Assembly: GCA_049578505.1 (NCBI GenBank)
Contig: JBAUMC010000113.1
Location: forward strand, 1-64,000
Direction: 5' to 3'
DNA from: JAGVPT01 sp049578505
GTDB taxonomy: Bacteria; Bacteroidota; Ignavibacteria; UBA10030; UBA8401
Length of the DNA: 64,000 bases
Positions 1 to 7,969 of the stretch are shown one piece after another. The notes below the pieces were generated by a model. It was not told where the DNA came from. It worked only from the letters and a program-made list of their open reading frames with translations, and ran no database searches. How positions within the stretch are numbered: position 1 is the first letter of the stretch; the number at the start of each line of letters is the position of its first letter. The position numbers and the translations under genes were made by a program.

Positions 1-1
1 T

Positions 2-193
2 GCACCGAAGACAACCTTATCGGAGGTAACAGTAACCTACGAGTATCACGTCTTCGATCCGTTGATGGTAAGGGGTGAATTGAGGGATGATTTTTCGAAT
101 GTTGCAGGTGCATTTAACACTGCAAGCGCTACTCCGTCATTCTCGGCGAAGTCACAGCCGACATTCCTTATCGGCGTTGTTGCAACGTTCTGA
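2..193 (+). CDS. C-terminus of an outer-membrane beta-barrel porin (BBP2/OmpL-like), 5' end outside the window
   Basis: An open frame enters from the left edge in frame 2 and stops at TGA 191-193, giving 63 residues. They show alternating hydrophobic strands and end in Phe (FLIGVVATF), as expected for the last strand of an outer-membrane barrel recognised by BAM. The 'TYEYHVFDP...' and 'LIGVVATF' features resemble the C-terminal strands of BBP2/OmpL-like porins. From family knowledge, such porins sit between kdpC and kdpD in several Bacteroidota, and kdpD follows here, so it probably belongs to the kdp locus. The remainder and kdpFABC lie outside the window. The barrel assignment is fairly secure; the exact family is inferred from a short tail. 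Confidence 0.6.
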   Translation, partial: APKTTLSEVTVTYEYHVFDPLMVRGELRDDFSNVAGAFNTASATPSFSAKSQPTFLIGVVATF

Positions 194-211
194 TAGATCG
201 CTTAAGGTAAC

Positions 212-246
212 AACCTATCCGATTGCATCAAGTAATCGGATAGGTT
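212..246 (+). terminator. Perfect 13-bp hairpin after the porin stop
   Basis: AACCTATCCGATT (212-224) pairs perfectly with AATCGGATAGGTT (234-246) around a 9-nt loop. It begins 18 nt after the porin stop. No T-tract follows on the plus strand, so it may be an mRNA 3'-end stabiliser or an imperfect terminator rather than a classic intrinsic one. Its position separates the porin from the small downstream ORF and kdpD. Confidence 0.5.
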
Positions 247-279
247 GGAAAAGAGAACATCCATTATTTTAAAAGTCTT

Positions 280-396
280 ATGGCACAGGAAGAATCTTCA
301 CAAAATGAATCGGGGACGCGAACAATATTCTTTTTATGGATAGGAGCACTGGTCATCGCTGCAATCTGCGTAACTTTAAAGCTTCTGTACGGATAG
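280..396 (+). CDS. Small single-pass membrane peptide (38 aa) upstream of kdpD
   Basis: ATG at 280-282 opens a 38-codon frame ending in TAG 394-396. The N-terminus is polar (MAQEESSQNESGTRT), followed by one strongly hydrophobic helix (IFFLWIGALVIAAICVTL) and a short KLLYG tail. That is the architecture of a bitopic small membrane protein. It lies between the porin tail and kdpD. KdpF, the small stabilising subunit of the Kdp ATPase, is also a single helix but is shorter and normally precedes kdpA, so I do not name it KdpF. No good Shine-Dalgarno is visible. Coding status rests on the clean amphipathic layout only. Confidence 0.4.
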   Translation: MAQEESSQNESGTRTIFFLWIGALVIAAICVTLKLLYG

Positions 397-476
397 CTGT
401 TAGGGAACACCTCCCGCTCAACCGAGCACAAGAGGGGCAAATCCACCAACCTGTTTCAAGCCTTTGTCGCTTGTTA

Positions 477-556
477 GATGTCGGACGCCTTATCCGAAAA
501 ATCGTGATAAGTTGAAATATTTGGCAACGTAAATCAACAAGGTGTCCGACACCTTT
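477..556 (+). repeat. MITE-like element with inverted ends ATGTCGGACGCCTT / AAGGTGTCCGACACCT (copy 1)
   Basis: The left end at 478-491 and the right end at 539-554 are imperfect inverted repeats around about 47 nt of AT-rich sequence. Similar elements occur at 31165-31241 (degenerate right end) and 16325-16383 (shorter). No ORF lies inside. It is one of two repeats filling the 397-784 gap upstream of kdpD; I see no other gene there. Confidence 0.5.
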
Positions 557-629
557 CCAAACTGTAACACTGCCATAAAACAAGTTCGGTAATGTCTTAA
601 TTTGAAAATAACTTTTAATATTAAGTCCT

Positions 630-729
630 GTCATGCCCACGTTCCGAAGGAATCCCTTCGGGAAAAGTGGGCATCCATATCGATTAAGAACAAAAACATG
701 GATTCCCGCGTCCGCGGGAATGACAAATT
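630..729 (+). repeat. Double-hairpin dispersed repeat, CCCAC/ATTCCCGCG type (copy A)
   Basis: GTCATGCCCAC opens at 630 and pairs with GTGGGCAT at 667-674. A second perfect hairpin follows (ATTCCCGCG 702-710, loop TC, CGCGGGAAT 713-721), then GACAAATT. The first hairpin carries a 26-nt internal extension absent from the other copies at 31297-31380 and 63005-63089. The ATTCCC...GGGAAT core resembles the widespread dRS3-type repeats whose chance translation gives 'VIPAxAGI' or 'FPRKRES' peptides. It ends about 55 nt before kdpD. Confidence 0.75.
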
Positions 730-784
730 CAGACACTACCACAAGCTCCAATGATTATGAATAAAAGAATCAATATATTACGGC

Positions 785-3457
785 ATGCTTCCAATCGATT
801 TGTCCCGTCCGGACCCTGATGCCCTTCTTCACGCTTTACGGAAAGAAGAGGAAAAGGCCGCAAAGGCAAAGTTGAAAATCTTTTTCGGCATGTGTGCAGG
901 CGTCGGCAAAACATACGACATGCTCACAGCCGCGCATGATGCCATTTCTAAAGGGGTCGATGTTGTCATCGGTATTGTCGAAACCCACAAGCGTCCCGAA
1001 ACCGAAGCTCTTGTTGTAAACCTGCCTGTTATCCCCCGTAAAAAAATGGAATATCGGGGCGGCGTTGTAGAGGAAATGGATCTCGACGCTATCCTGGCAC
1101 GAAAGCCCAAGCTCGTTCTTGTGGATGAACTTGCCCATACCAACGCTCCGGGAAGCCGTCACCTAAAACGGTACCAGGATGTTCAGGAGCTTCTCGACAA
1201 CGATATTGATGTCTATACCACGCTAAACGTTCAGCATCTCGAGAGCCGCGCCGATGCCGTCGCTCAAATCACCGGTTCGGTGGTACGGGAGACCGTTCCT
1301 GATTCGATCTTTGAACGAGCGGACGATATCGAGGTGATCGACCTCCCCCCTGACGAACTTCTCAAGCGGCTGGAAGAAGGAAAGGTTTACGCTCCGGAGC
1401 GATCGCAGCAGGCAATTCAGAATTTCTTCCGGAAGGGAAACCTCACGGCCTTGCGCGAAATGTCGCTCCGGCTGACCGCGGAGCGTGTCGACCATCAATT
1501 GCGCGATTATATGCGGACCGAGCGGATTACCGGTCCGTGGAAATCGGGGCAGCGGCTGGTGGTGGGTATCAGTGCAAGCCCTCACTCGGTTTCAGTCCTC
1601 CGCTGGGCCCGAAGGCTCTCATACACGATGAACGCATCGTGGGTGGCGGTTTGCGTCGAAAGTTCTAACCCGTTGCAGGATACCGATAAGGAACAGTTGT
1701 CCAAAAATATTCAGCTCGCCCGTAATCTTGGGGCGGAGATCATTACTACCTCGGACGAGGATGTAGCGAATGCACTTATTCGAGTCGCGCGGGAGCAAAA
1801 TGCAACACAAATCCTCGTGGGGAAATCAAAGCGAGGATTATTCACCAGCTCGCAGCGATTAATAGAAGACCTCGTCGAAAAAAGCCATAACGTCGATGTT
1901 TACATCGTCGGTCAAGAGGACAATACCCAGCAAGAAAAAAAGCGCCGGGCAATCCCGAAGCTTCAATCTACGATAACGCAGTATACCCTTGCTTCGGCTA
2001 TCGTCGTTATCGTCGCGCTTTCATGTTTCCCCTTCGCACAAGTCATCGGATACAGAACGGTTTCGATGATCATCCTGCTCACCGTGTCCCTTCTTCCCTT
2101 GGGGATGGGTCCGGGTCCGGTCCTCGTCGCTGCTACCACGGGGGCGTTAATGTGGGACTATTTTTTCGTCCCCCCGATTTTCACGTTTTCCATAGTGCAT
2201 GCGGAAGATGTCATGATGCTTGGCGTCTATTTTATCGTGGCACTCGTGACGGGGGTTCTCACTGCGCGCGTGCGGGCGAGAGAAAAAGCCGTTAGGCAGC
2301 GGGAAGAGCGTACAGCCGCTCTCTTCGCATTGACGAACAATCTTTCATCGGCCCATTCGCAGGAAGAGGTCATTCAAGCAGCAATATCGAATATCAAAAA
2401 ATATTTCGATGCCGATGTTGCTATCATTCTTGGTGAAGCGGACGGGGAAATGTCTCCCCAACCGCATACAGCAAGCTCCTTCGAGCTTGATGCGAAAGAA
2501 TACAGTGTTGCATCATGGTCGTACTGGAACGAAAAGAAAGCCGGCAAATATACCGACACACTTCCTTCGGCGGAGGCAACATTTTTCCCGATTTCGGGAC
2601 CCCGGTATCCTCTCGGCGTCGTTGGCATTCGGCTTCACAGAAACGAAAAACTCTCATCCGACCAGGAAACATCGCTCGACAACTTCATTGCACAAATCGC
2701 TTCGGCAATGGAACGGGAATTGCTGAATGACGTCAACAAAAAATCAATCGTCGTCGCAGAATCGGAACGTCTCTACAAGATACTGTTCAATTCAATCTCG
2801 CACGAACTGCGAACGCCTATTGCAGCAATAATGGGTGCTTCAGAAAATCTCATGAAAAATTCAGCAAAGCAAGGACCCACTCCGGCTGATGAACACACGA
2901 GAGAGATTCGCATCGCCGCCGAACGTCTCAACAGGCTTGTCGCAAACCTCCTTGACATGTCGCGGCTCGAGTCGGGAATGATTCAGCCGAAAATGGATTG
3001 GTGCGATATTCACGACCTCATCAACGCCGCCGTTAAGGGATTAGACCGGGAACTCTCGCGGCGTTCCGTTATCGTGGAAGTTCAAGAGGACGTGCCCCTT
3101 GTCAAATTGGATTTCGGGCTGGTGGAGCAAGCTCTCACAAATCTCATCCATAATGCGGCGGTCCATACCCCGGAAGGAAGTTCCATTACGGTTGAAGCGA
3201 AGGTTGAAGAAAACGAATGCGTCATTACCGTTGCGGATAACGGTCCCGGTTTAGCGAAAGATGATCTCCATAAAGTGTTTGAAAAATTTTATCGGGCCGA
3301 AGGAATGAAAAGCGGGGGATCGGGGCTTGGCCTTACGATCGCGAAAGGATTCGCCGAAGCGCACAAAGGGACACTCACTGCAAAAAATCGCGATTCGGGC
3401 GGAGCAGAATTCACTTTAAAAATTCCCTTAAACGCCGGACCATCAATACAGCCGTGA
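785..3457 (+). CDS. kdpD: KdpD, osmosensitive K+ channel sensor histidine kinase
   Basis: Membrane sensor kinase of the potassium-starvation response; autophosphorylates and passes phosphate to KdpE. Full length at 890 residues. Order: the N-terminal KdpD domain with Walker A GMCAGVGKT (35-43), 'VDELAHTNAPGSRH' and 'TLNVQHLES'; a universal-stress-protein-like domain (about 250-375); a DUF4118 hydrophobic block (about 395-500); a GAF-like region; a HisKA domain with phospho-acceptor His673 in SHELRTP; and a C-terminal ATPase with 'NLIHNAAVHTP' (N box), 'DNGPG' and 'GSGLGL'. The start at 785 puts SRPDPDALL at the N-terminus, as in E. coli KdpD. Its TGA overlaps the kdpE GTG by 4 nt, indicating translational coupling. 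The preceding gap carries two dispersed repeats. Confidence 0.95.
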   Translation: MLPIDLSRPDPDALLHALRKEEEKAAKAKLKIFFGMCAGVGKTYDMLTAAHDAISKGVDVVIGIVETHKRPETEALVVNLPVIPRKKMEYRGGVVEEMDLDAILARKPKLVLVDELAHTNAPGSRHLKRYQDVQELLDNDIDVYTTLNVQHLESRADAVAQITGSVVRETVPDSIFERADDIEVIDLPPDELLKRLEEGKVYAPERSQQAIQNFFRKGNLTALREMSLRLTAERVDHQLRDYMRTERITGPWKSGQRLVVGISASPHSVSVLRWARRLSYTMNASWVAVCVESSNPLQDTDKEQLSKNIQLARNLGAEIITTSDEDVANALIRVAREQNATQILVGKSKRGLFTSSQRLIEDLVEKSHNVDVYIVGQEDNTQQEKKRRAIPKLQSTITQYTLASAIVVIVALSCFPFAQVIGYRTVSMIILLTVSLLPLGMGPGPVLVAATTGALMWDYFFVPPIFTFSIVHAEDVMMLGVYFIVALVTGVLTARVRAREKAVRQREERTAALFALTNNLSSAHSQEEVIQAAISNIKKYFDADVAIILGEADGEMSPQPHTASSFELDAKEYSVASWSYWNEKKAGKYTDTLPSAEATFFPISGPRYPLGVVGIRLHRNEKLSSDQETSLDNFIAQIASAMERELLNDVNKKSIVVAESERLYKILFNSISHELRTPIAAIMGASENLMKNSAKQGPTPADEHTREIRIAAERLNRLVANLLDMSRLESGMIQPKMDWCDIHDLINAAVKGLDRELSRRSVIVEVQEDVPLVKLDFGLVEQALTNLIHNAAVHTPEGSSITVEAKVEENECVITVADNGPGLAKDDLHKVFEKFYRAEGMKSGGSGLGLTIAKGFAEAHKGTLTAKNRDSGGAEFTLKIPLNAGPSIQP

Positions 3458-4146
3458 GTACAAAACCTGTCATCTTGATTGTCGACGATGAAATACAAAT
3501 TCGCCGCCTCATCGAATTAACCCTCGAACCGCAAGACTATTCTCTTAAATTCGCTACTACGGGAAATGAGGGAATGAGAATGGCGGCGACCGAGCGCCCC
3601 GAACTCATTATACTCGATTTGGGGTTGCCCGATACCGACGGGCTTAACGTTCTGAAAGCTATTCGAGAATGGGCATCGATCCCCATTATTATCCTTTCCG
3701 TTCGGAGTGCCGAAGCGGACATCGTCGGCTGTCTCACTGAGGGGGCGGACGATTACCTCGTAAAACCCTTCCGCACAGGCGAATTGCTTGCCCGCGTACG
3801 GACGGCCCTCCGCCACCGCGCGCAGCTTCCCGATAAGGAGGTGTTTACAATCCATGACCTGACGGTTGAATTATCGGCTCGCCTGGTTAAAAAAGGGAAT
3901 GAGGTCCTAAAGCTTACAGCGACAGAATATTCGCTCCTCACACTGTTTGTGAAAAATGCAGGAAGGGTCCTGACTCACAGATATATTCTGGAACAAGTCT
4001 GGGGACCGAAGTATGCGGATGAAACGCAGTACACCCGAATCTACGTAGGACAATTGCGGAAAAAAATCGAAGACGACCCGTCGAAACCAAAGATGATTTT
4101 GACAGAATCGGGCATTGGTTACAGATTGAGAACCGAGGAGGGATAG
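3454..4146 (+). CDS. kdpE: KdpE, OmpR-family response regulator
   Basis: DNA-binding response regulator paired with KdpD; when phosphorylated it activates kdpFABC in KdpE family members. 230 residues: a receiver domain with acidic pocket DD (11-12), phospho-acceptor Asp55 in IILDLGLPD and Lys104 in LVKPF, then a winged-helix DNA-binding domain (about 130-228) with 'LTATEYSLLTLFVKNAGRVL' and 'YIGVQLRKKIE'-like motifs. The start is GTG 3454-3456, overlapping the kdpD stop as GTGA. Its stop is only 27 nt from the end of the converging radical SAM gene. Confidence 0.95.
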   Translation: MSTKPVILIVDDEIQIRRLIELTLEPQDYSLKFATTGNEGMRMAATERPELIILDLGLPDTDGLNVLKAIREWASIPIIILSVRSAEADIVGCLTEGADDYLVKPFRTGELLARVRTALRHRAQLPDKEVFTIHDLTVELSARLVKKGNEVLKLTATEYSLLTLFVKNAGRVLTHRYILEQVWGPKYADETQYTRIYVGQLRKKIEDDPSKPKMILTESGIGYRLRTEEG

Positions 4147-4152
4147 GCTAGT

Positions 4153-4167
4153 AACCTTGTCAAGGTT
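4153..4167. other. Short perfect palindrome between convergent genes
   Basis: AACCTTG-T-CAAGGTT, embedded in GTAACC...GGTT...GTTAC, lies in the 26-nt space between the kdpE stop and the stop of the converging radical SAM gene. It could fold into a small hairpin on either transcript and act as a weak bidirectional 3'-end signal. There is no T-tract. Confidence 0.3.
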
Positions 4168-4172
4168 GAGAG

Positions 4173-5660
4173 TTACCCCGCCGTGTAAACCTCGAGAATT
4201 CTGCGGAAATGATACCCGTAAATCGAAAAGGTGATTGCGAGCGGAAAGAGGCGCGGCCGTGTAAACAATGACCAGAGGAGAAGCTTCCAATACTGAACGC
4301 GCTCCTTACCGACTATACCGAGGAGAACGGTTGACGATGCAAATGCTCTCATCTCTGCAAACGAAAGCAGGCCAAAGCGGACTTTCGGCGGTTTGTACGT
4401 CCGAAGAAACTGTTTCACGCGCGCGTAGTATGGTTTTGGGGCATAGATGTGTTCAAGAAGAGAGCGGTAGCCTTTTATAAGTACATCACGGTTCATACGG
4501 GGAATGAAGTTCATCGAAAAATCGGTGTTGTCTCCGGTCATTGTTTTCAATAATCTCCCCTCCTTTAAAAGACGCTGATACAGCCGCGTACCGACCGGTG
4601 CGTTCAATAATCCTACCATTGCCGTTACAATCCCGCTTTCCTGAACAAAATCGATGACCTTTTGAAAAATCGAACCGGGATCGCTGTCGAACCCGACAAT
4701 GAAGCCTCCTTGCACCTGAAAGCCGTGCTGTTGAATAGTTCTCACGGATGCAATGAGGTCGCGGTTTCTGTTCGGTATTTTTTTGCATTCAACGAGACTC
4801 TCCTCATGCGGAGATTCAATACCGACGAAGACGGTTCGGAATCCTGCCTTCGACATCAGCTCCATTAATTCCTCGTCGTCGGAGAGATTGACGGACGCCT
4901 CTGTATTGAAAGAAAAGGGGTATCTCTTTTCCTCCATCCACTCGATAACTGCTGGCAGAACCTCTTTTTTGAGTTTATTCTTGTTTCCGATGAAGTTGTC
5001 GTCTACAAAAAAAACGCCGCCTCTCCATCCGAATGTGTACAATGCCTCGAGCTCAGCGAGCAGCTGATCTTTCGTTTTCGTGCGAGGTATCCTGCCGTAC
5101 AATACCGTGATATCGCAGAACTCGCAATCGTACGGACAGCCTCGCGAATACTGCAGGTTCAACGACCCATAAACCCTCGGATTGATCAGATGCCAGAGTG
5201 GAACCGGTGTCGTTGTAACGTCCGCCCATTCATCGGTTTCGTAGAGATGACGGGGAGTTCCGGCGCTGAGATCTTCGATAAACCTGGGGAGCGTCAGTTC
5301 AGCCTCATTGAGAACGAGATAGTCGACGTCGTCGTACTCCTCGTGGTGCACGGTGAACAACGGGCCGCCGCCGACTATTTTTTTGCCAAGTGATTTACAG
5401 CGATCGATAATTTCCCTTGCGGATTTCCGCTGCACAGACATCCCACCGAGAAAAACATAGTCCGCCCAGAGCAGATCGCTCTCTTTCAGCTCTTGAACGT
5501 TCATATCGACGAGCTTCTTGTTCCAGGATGATGGAAGCAATGCTGCAACCGTGAGAAGGCCCAGAGGGGGATAGGCGGCTTTTTTCGAAACGAATTTCAG
5601 GGCATGACGAAATCCCCAAAAAGTATCCGGAAAAACTGGATTGACGAGCAGGATGTTCAT
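4173..5660 (-). CDS. Cobalamin-binding radical SAM protein, HpnP/DUF4070-like
   Basis: 495 residues. An N-terminal B12-binding-like Rossmann domain (MNILLVNPVFPDTFWGF, 'PPLGLLTVAALLP', 'KIVGGGPLF') is followed by a radical SAM core with the 4Fe-4S cysteines C175, C179 and C182 (RGCPYDCEFC), then 'VFFVDDNFIGNK' and 'VFVGIESP'. The C-terminal part (about 370-495) resembles DUF4070. This layout, including 'F(C)DIxxLYGRxPRTKT', is that of the hopanoid C-2 methylase HpnP and relatives, which methylate unactivated carbons using methylcobalamin. No hopanoid genes are in the window, so the substrate is open. Start chosen for AGGAG 9 nt upstream. Function class is sure; HpnP identity is not. Confidence 0.8.
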   Translation of the reverse strand: MNILLVNPVFPDTFWGFRHALKFVSKKAAYPPLGLLTVAALLPSSWNKKLVDMNVQELKESDLLWADYVFLGGMSVQRKSAREIIDRCKSLGKKIVGGGPLFTVHHEEYDDVDYLVLNEAELTLPRFIEDLSAGTPRHLYETDEWADVTTTPVPLWHLINPRVYGSLNLQYSRGCPYDCEFCDITVLYGRIPRTKTKDQLLAELEALYTFGWRGGVFFVDDNFIGNKNKLKKEVLPAVIEWMEEKRYPFSFNTEASVNLSDDEELMELMSKAGFRTVFVGIESPHEESLVECKKIPNRNRDLIASVRTIQQHGFQVQGGFIVGFDSDPGSIFQKVIDFVQESGIVTAMVGLLNAPVGTRLYQRLLKEGRLLKTMTGDNTDFSMNFIPRMNRDVLIKGYRSLLEHIYAPKPYYARVKQFLRTYKPPKVRFGLLSFAEMRAFASSTVLLGIVGKERVQYWKLLLWSLFTRPRLFPLAITFSIYGYHFRRILEVYTAG

Positions 5661-5829
5661 GGAAATGCTCCTAGGTGATGTTTTTTTGCGCCGGGGATTC
5701 TTCGTTGGAGGACTGCTCGCGTTCTGGAGGGAAACTCATTATCGCGACGGCAAGACGAATTCAGGGTGCCTGGATGAATATAAGTGTTTATGGATGAAAT
5801 GTAAAGGCGCTGGTGGAGAGACTATCCGC

Positions 5830-6930
5830 TTACAATCGTTTTAGGATGACCAATGAAACGTCGTCGTTGGGGGGTGCGTCTTTCACAAAAAAATCCATTT
5901 CGCCAAGGAGCGATTTTCCAATCTCTTCGGGAGATCGACCTCTTAACAAAGGAAGCCTTTTGAGCAATCGTTCCGATCCGAAAAAATCTCCTTGTTCATT
6001 GCTTGCCTCGGTTAACCCATCGGAATAAACAAAAAAAACATCGCCGACCTGAAGCTCGACTTGCCGTTCCTCGTAAACCGTCGACCCCATCAAGCCAAGG
6101 GCCGCTCCTCCTTTCGGCATCTCTCGAAGTCCGCCTGCGGAGAGCAAAATCGGCGGAAGGTGCCCCGCGTTAACAAACCGGAGCGTTCCGGAGTCTGGTG
6201 AAATTTCCGCATAGACGAGCGACGCGAAGCTGTTCGGCAATCCGTCTCTATGAACAATCGAGTTCAGTTTCGTGATGAGCTTTCCTATCGATTCGTAGTC
6301 GGGGGCGAGGGCTTTCAATGTCGCCTGAAGTTTTGCCATGATAAGCGCTGCCTGCAGGCCTTTCCCGGAAACATCGGCGAGTGCAAGGCCAAACCTATTT
6401 TCACTTTGACGGAGAAAATCTATCAAGTCTCCCCCTACTTCGTTTGCAGGCCTGGAATAAATCCACAGCGCCCAGCCCGGAACCGAAGGGCTCTGCTCCG
6501 GCATCAATGCTTGCTGGACTCTCTTCCCGGCTCCGAGCTCATCACGCGCAACAAGTTTGTCTTTTAACTCAAGCATCAGGACCAATAGAATTACCGCACC
6601 GCCGATAAGATGGAAATCGGTAATCTCGATGCGTTTGTTTGTCATGATCAAAACCGGACTCCAGAGAAGCAAAATGATCCCAACCACCAGGACGATGCGT
6701 CGGAATGGATTAAGCTTCATCAGCATGCTTTTAAGGAGCCAGCCGTTGAGATAGAGCCAGCGCTTGATTTGCGGCATTGCATCCAAACGCCTTTTCTTCT
6801 CCTCGTCGATATAAAATTCTTTCAGGCCGCGAAATTCCTTGCGGAAGGTGTTCCAGTATCCCCCACGGCTGAAATCATCGCGGAGGGTGTCCCGGAGCCG
6901 CGGCTCGGACTGTGAAGATTGAGTATTCAT
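5830..6930 (-). CDS. Membrane-anchored SpoIIE/RsbU-type PP2C serine phosphatase
   Basis: 366 residues. A cytoplasmic N-terminus of about 70 residues precedes two hydrophobic segments (about 75-97 and 105-122), an RsbU-style linker helix (GAGKRVQQALMPEQ), and a PP2C/SpoIIE domain to the end. Metal-binding Asp motifs are visible: GGDLIDF, ADVSGKG, YSDGLTEA and PPNDDVSLV, plus the conserved NAGHLPP. Such phosphatases dephosphorylate anti-sigma-factor antagonists in partner-switching pathways. No antagonist, anti-sigma or sensor domain gene is adjacent, so its pathway is unknown. The ATG lacks a clear SD. A gap of 169 nt separates it from the downstream radical SAM gene, probably with that gene's own promoter. 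Confidence 0.85.
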   Translation of the reverse strand: MNTQSSQSEPRLRDTLRDDFSRGGYWNTFRKEFRGLKEFYIDEEKKRRLDAMPQIKRWLYLNGWLLKSMLMKLNPFRRIVLVVGIILLLWSPVLIMTNKRIEITDFHLIGGAVILLVLMLELKDKLVARDELGAGKRVQQALMPEQSPSVPGWALWIYSRPANEVGGDLIDFLRQSENRFGLALADVSGKGLQAALIMAKLQATLKALAPDYESIGKLITKLNSIVHRDGLPNSFASLVYAEISPDSGTLRFVNAGHLPPILLSAGGLREMPKGGAALGLMGSTVYEERQVELQVGDVFFVYSDGLTEASNEQGDFFGSERLLKRLPLLRGRSPEEIGKSLLGEMDFFVKDAPPNDDVSLVILKRL

Positions 6931-7080
6931 ACTGTAGTTCTTTCGAAAGTACGGTCTTTAGTTCTAATACGATATTATTGAGCAAAAGTTGTGCTCTGAA
7001 AGAAGAGTGAAACTGCAACAACTGCGGCGGGATAATATTATCATATTAGAGCATGAAGAACCATCGGCGAGTTTTAGATG

Positions 7081-7899
7081 CTAAAAAATCCTCAGCCGCT
7101 GCCCCAAAATCCCTTTCACAACGGCAAGGACGAAAAAAGATATGACGAGGAGGATCAAGGAAAGAACGAGAGCGATGTTCAGGTCAATTTCAAACCCGAT
7201 ATAAATTGCCAGGGGCATCGTTTGAGTTATTCCCGGATAATTCCCTGCAAAAATAATTGTCGCGCCGAATTCTCCGAGCGCGCGCGCCCATGTCATGACA
7301 ATACCGCCGACAATTGCCGGAAAGGAAAGGGGCAAGACGATCGTGCGGAAGATTTGAAATCGCGATGCGCCGTCAACTGCAGCCGCATGTTCCAGCTCCC
7401 GATTGACGCTTGCAAAACCTGCCGATGCCGATTTGATATAATAAGGGGATGAGACAAAAAGTTGAGCCATAACGACCGCTGCTTCTGTGAAAGGTATCTC
7501 AAGCCCGCCAAATATCGGTCCCAATACGCCACGACGTCCGAAGGCAATGAGCAGAGCAACCCCTGCTACCGATGGAGGAAGAACAACAGGCATGTCAATG
7601 AGTGCATCAAGCATCGTTCGCCCGAAAAATCTTTTCCGTGCAAGAACATATGCGACCGGAGTGCCAAAAAGGAGGGTGAGAACCACAGTGATCAGGGTTG
7701 TAGAAATACTCAAACGAATCGCCTGGCCCACTTGCGGCTCCGTTATACTTGTGATCAAATTCGACATCGAAACGCGAAACACAAGTCCGACGAGCGGTAC
7801 CAAAAGGAAGAGTACAAAAGGCAGGCTCGCCAACAATATTTGCCAGCGAGGACGAAGCAAGTTAGAATCTTGAGGCAAAGCGCGAAATAATTTCTTCAT
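7081..7899 (-). CDS. modB: ModB, molybdate/tungstate ABC transporter permease
   Basis: 272-residue inner-membrane permease. Five to six hydrophobic segments and the EAA coupling loop (ELEHAAAVDGASRFQIFRTI, then LPLSFPAIVGG) that docks onto the ABC ATPase are seen. 'ARALGEFGATIIFAGN' and 'TMPLAIYIGFE' are characteristic of the ModB/CysT permease family. It follows modA with a 66-nt gap holding a hairpin repeat. No modC ATPase follows: the next gene downstream is an unrelated phosphatase, so the ATPase must be elsewhere or shared. Specificity is inferred from modA. No SD is evident at this ATG. Confidence 0.88.
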   Translation of the reverse strand: MKKLFRALPQDSNLLRPRWQILLASLPFVLFLLVPLVGLVFRVSMSNLITSITEPQVGQAIRLSISTTLITVVLTLLFGTPVAYVLARKRFFGRTMLDALIDMPVVLPPSVAGVALLIAFGRRGVLGPIFGGLEIPFTEAAVVMAQLFVSSPYYIKSASAGFASVNRELEHAAAVDGASRFQIFRTIVLPLSFPAIVGGIVMTWARALGEFGATIIFAGNYPGITQTMPLAIYIGFEIDLNIALVLSLILLVISFFVLAVVKGILGQRLRIF

Positions 7900-7928
7900 G
7901 AGATAGGAAATAAACGTTTGGGCAATTC

Positions 7929-7969
7929 ATCTTCCCTCCCATTGGGGAAGGGAGTAAAGGTGTGGTCAC
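7929..7969. repeat. GA/CT-rich hairpin repeat with GTGGTCAC tail (family 3, copy 1)
   Basis: CTTCCC (7931-7936) pairs with GGGAAG (7945-7950), followed by GGAGTAAAGGTGTGGTCACTTAAT. The tail overlaps the modA stop codon. A similar hairpin plus GGGAGTGGTCACCTAAT lies at 9495-9536. The element separates modA from modB and could set their relative expression. Confidence 0.45.

Noticed and set aside
280..396. Naming the 38-aa peptide KdpF
   Set aside because: KdpF is shorter and sits before kdpA; here the peptide is next to kdpD, after a porin.
353..751. Minus-strand frame of 132 codons containing 'FVIPADAGIH'
   Set aside because: It is translation of the intergenic double-hairpin repeat; such peptides are a known artefact of dRS3-like repeats.
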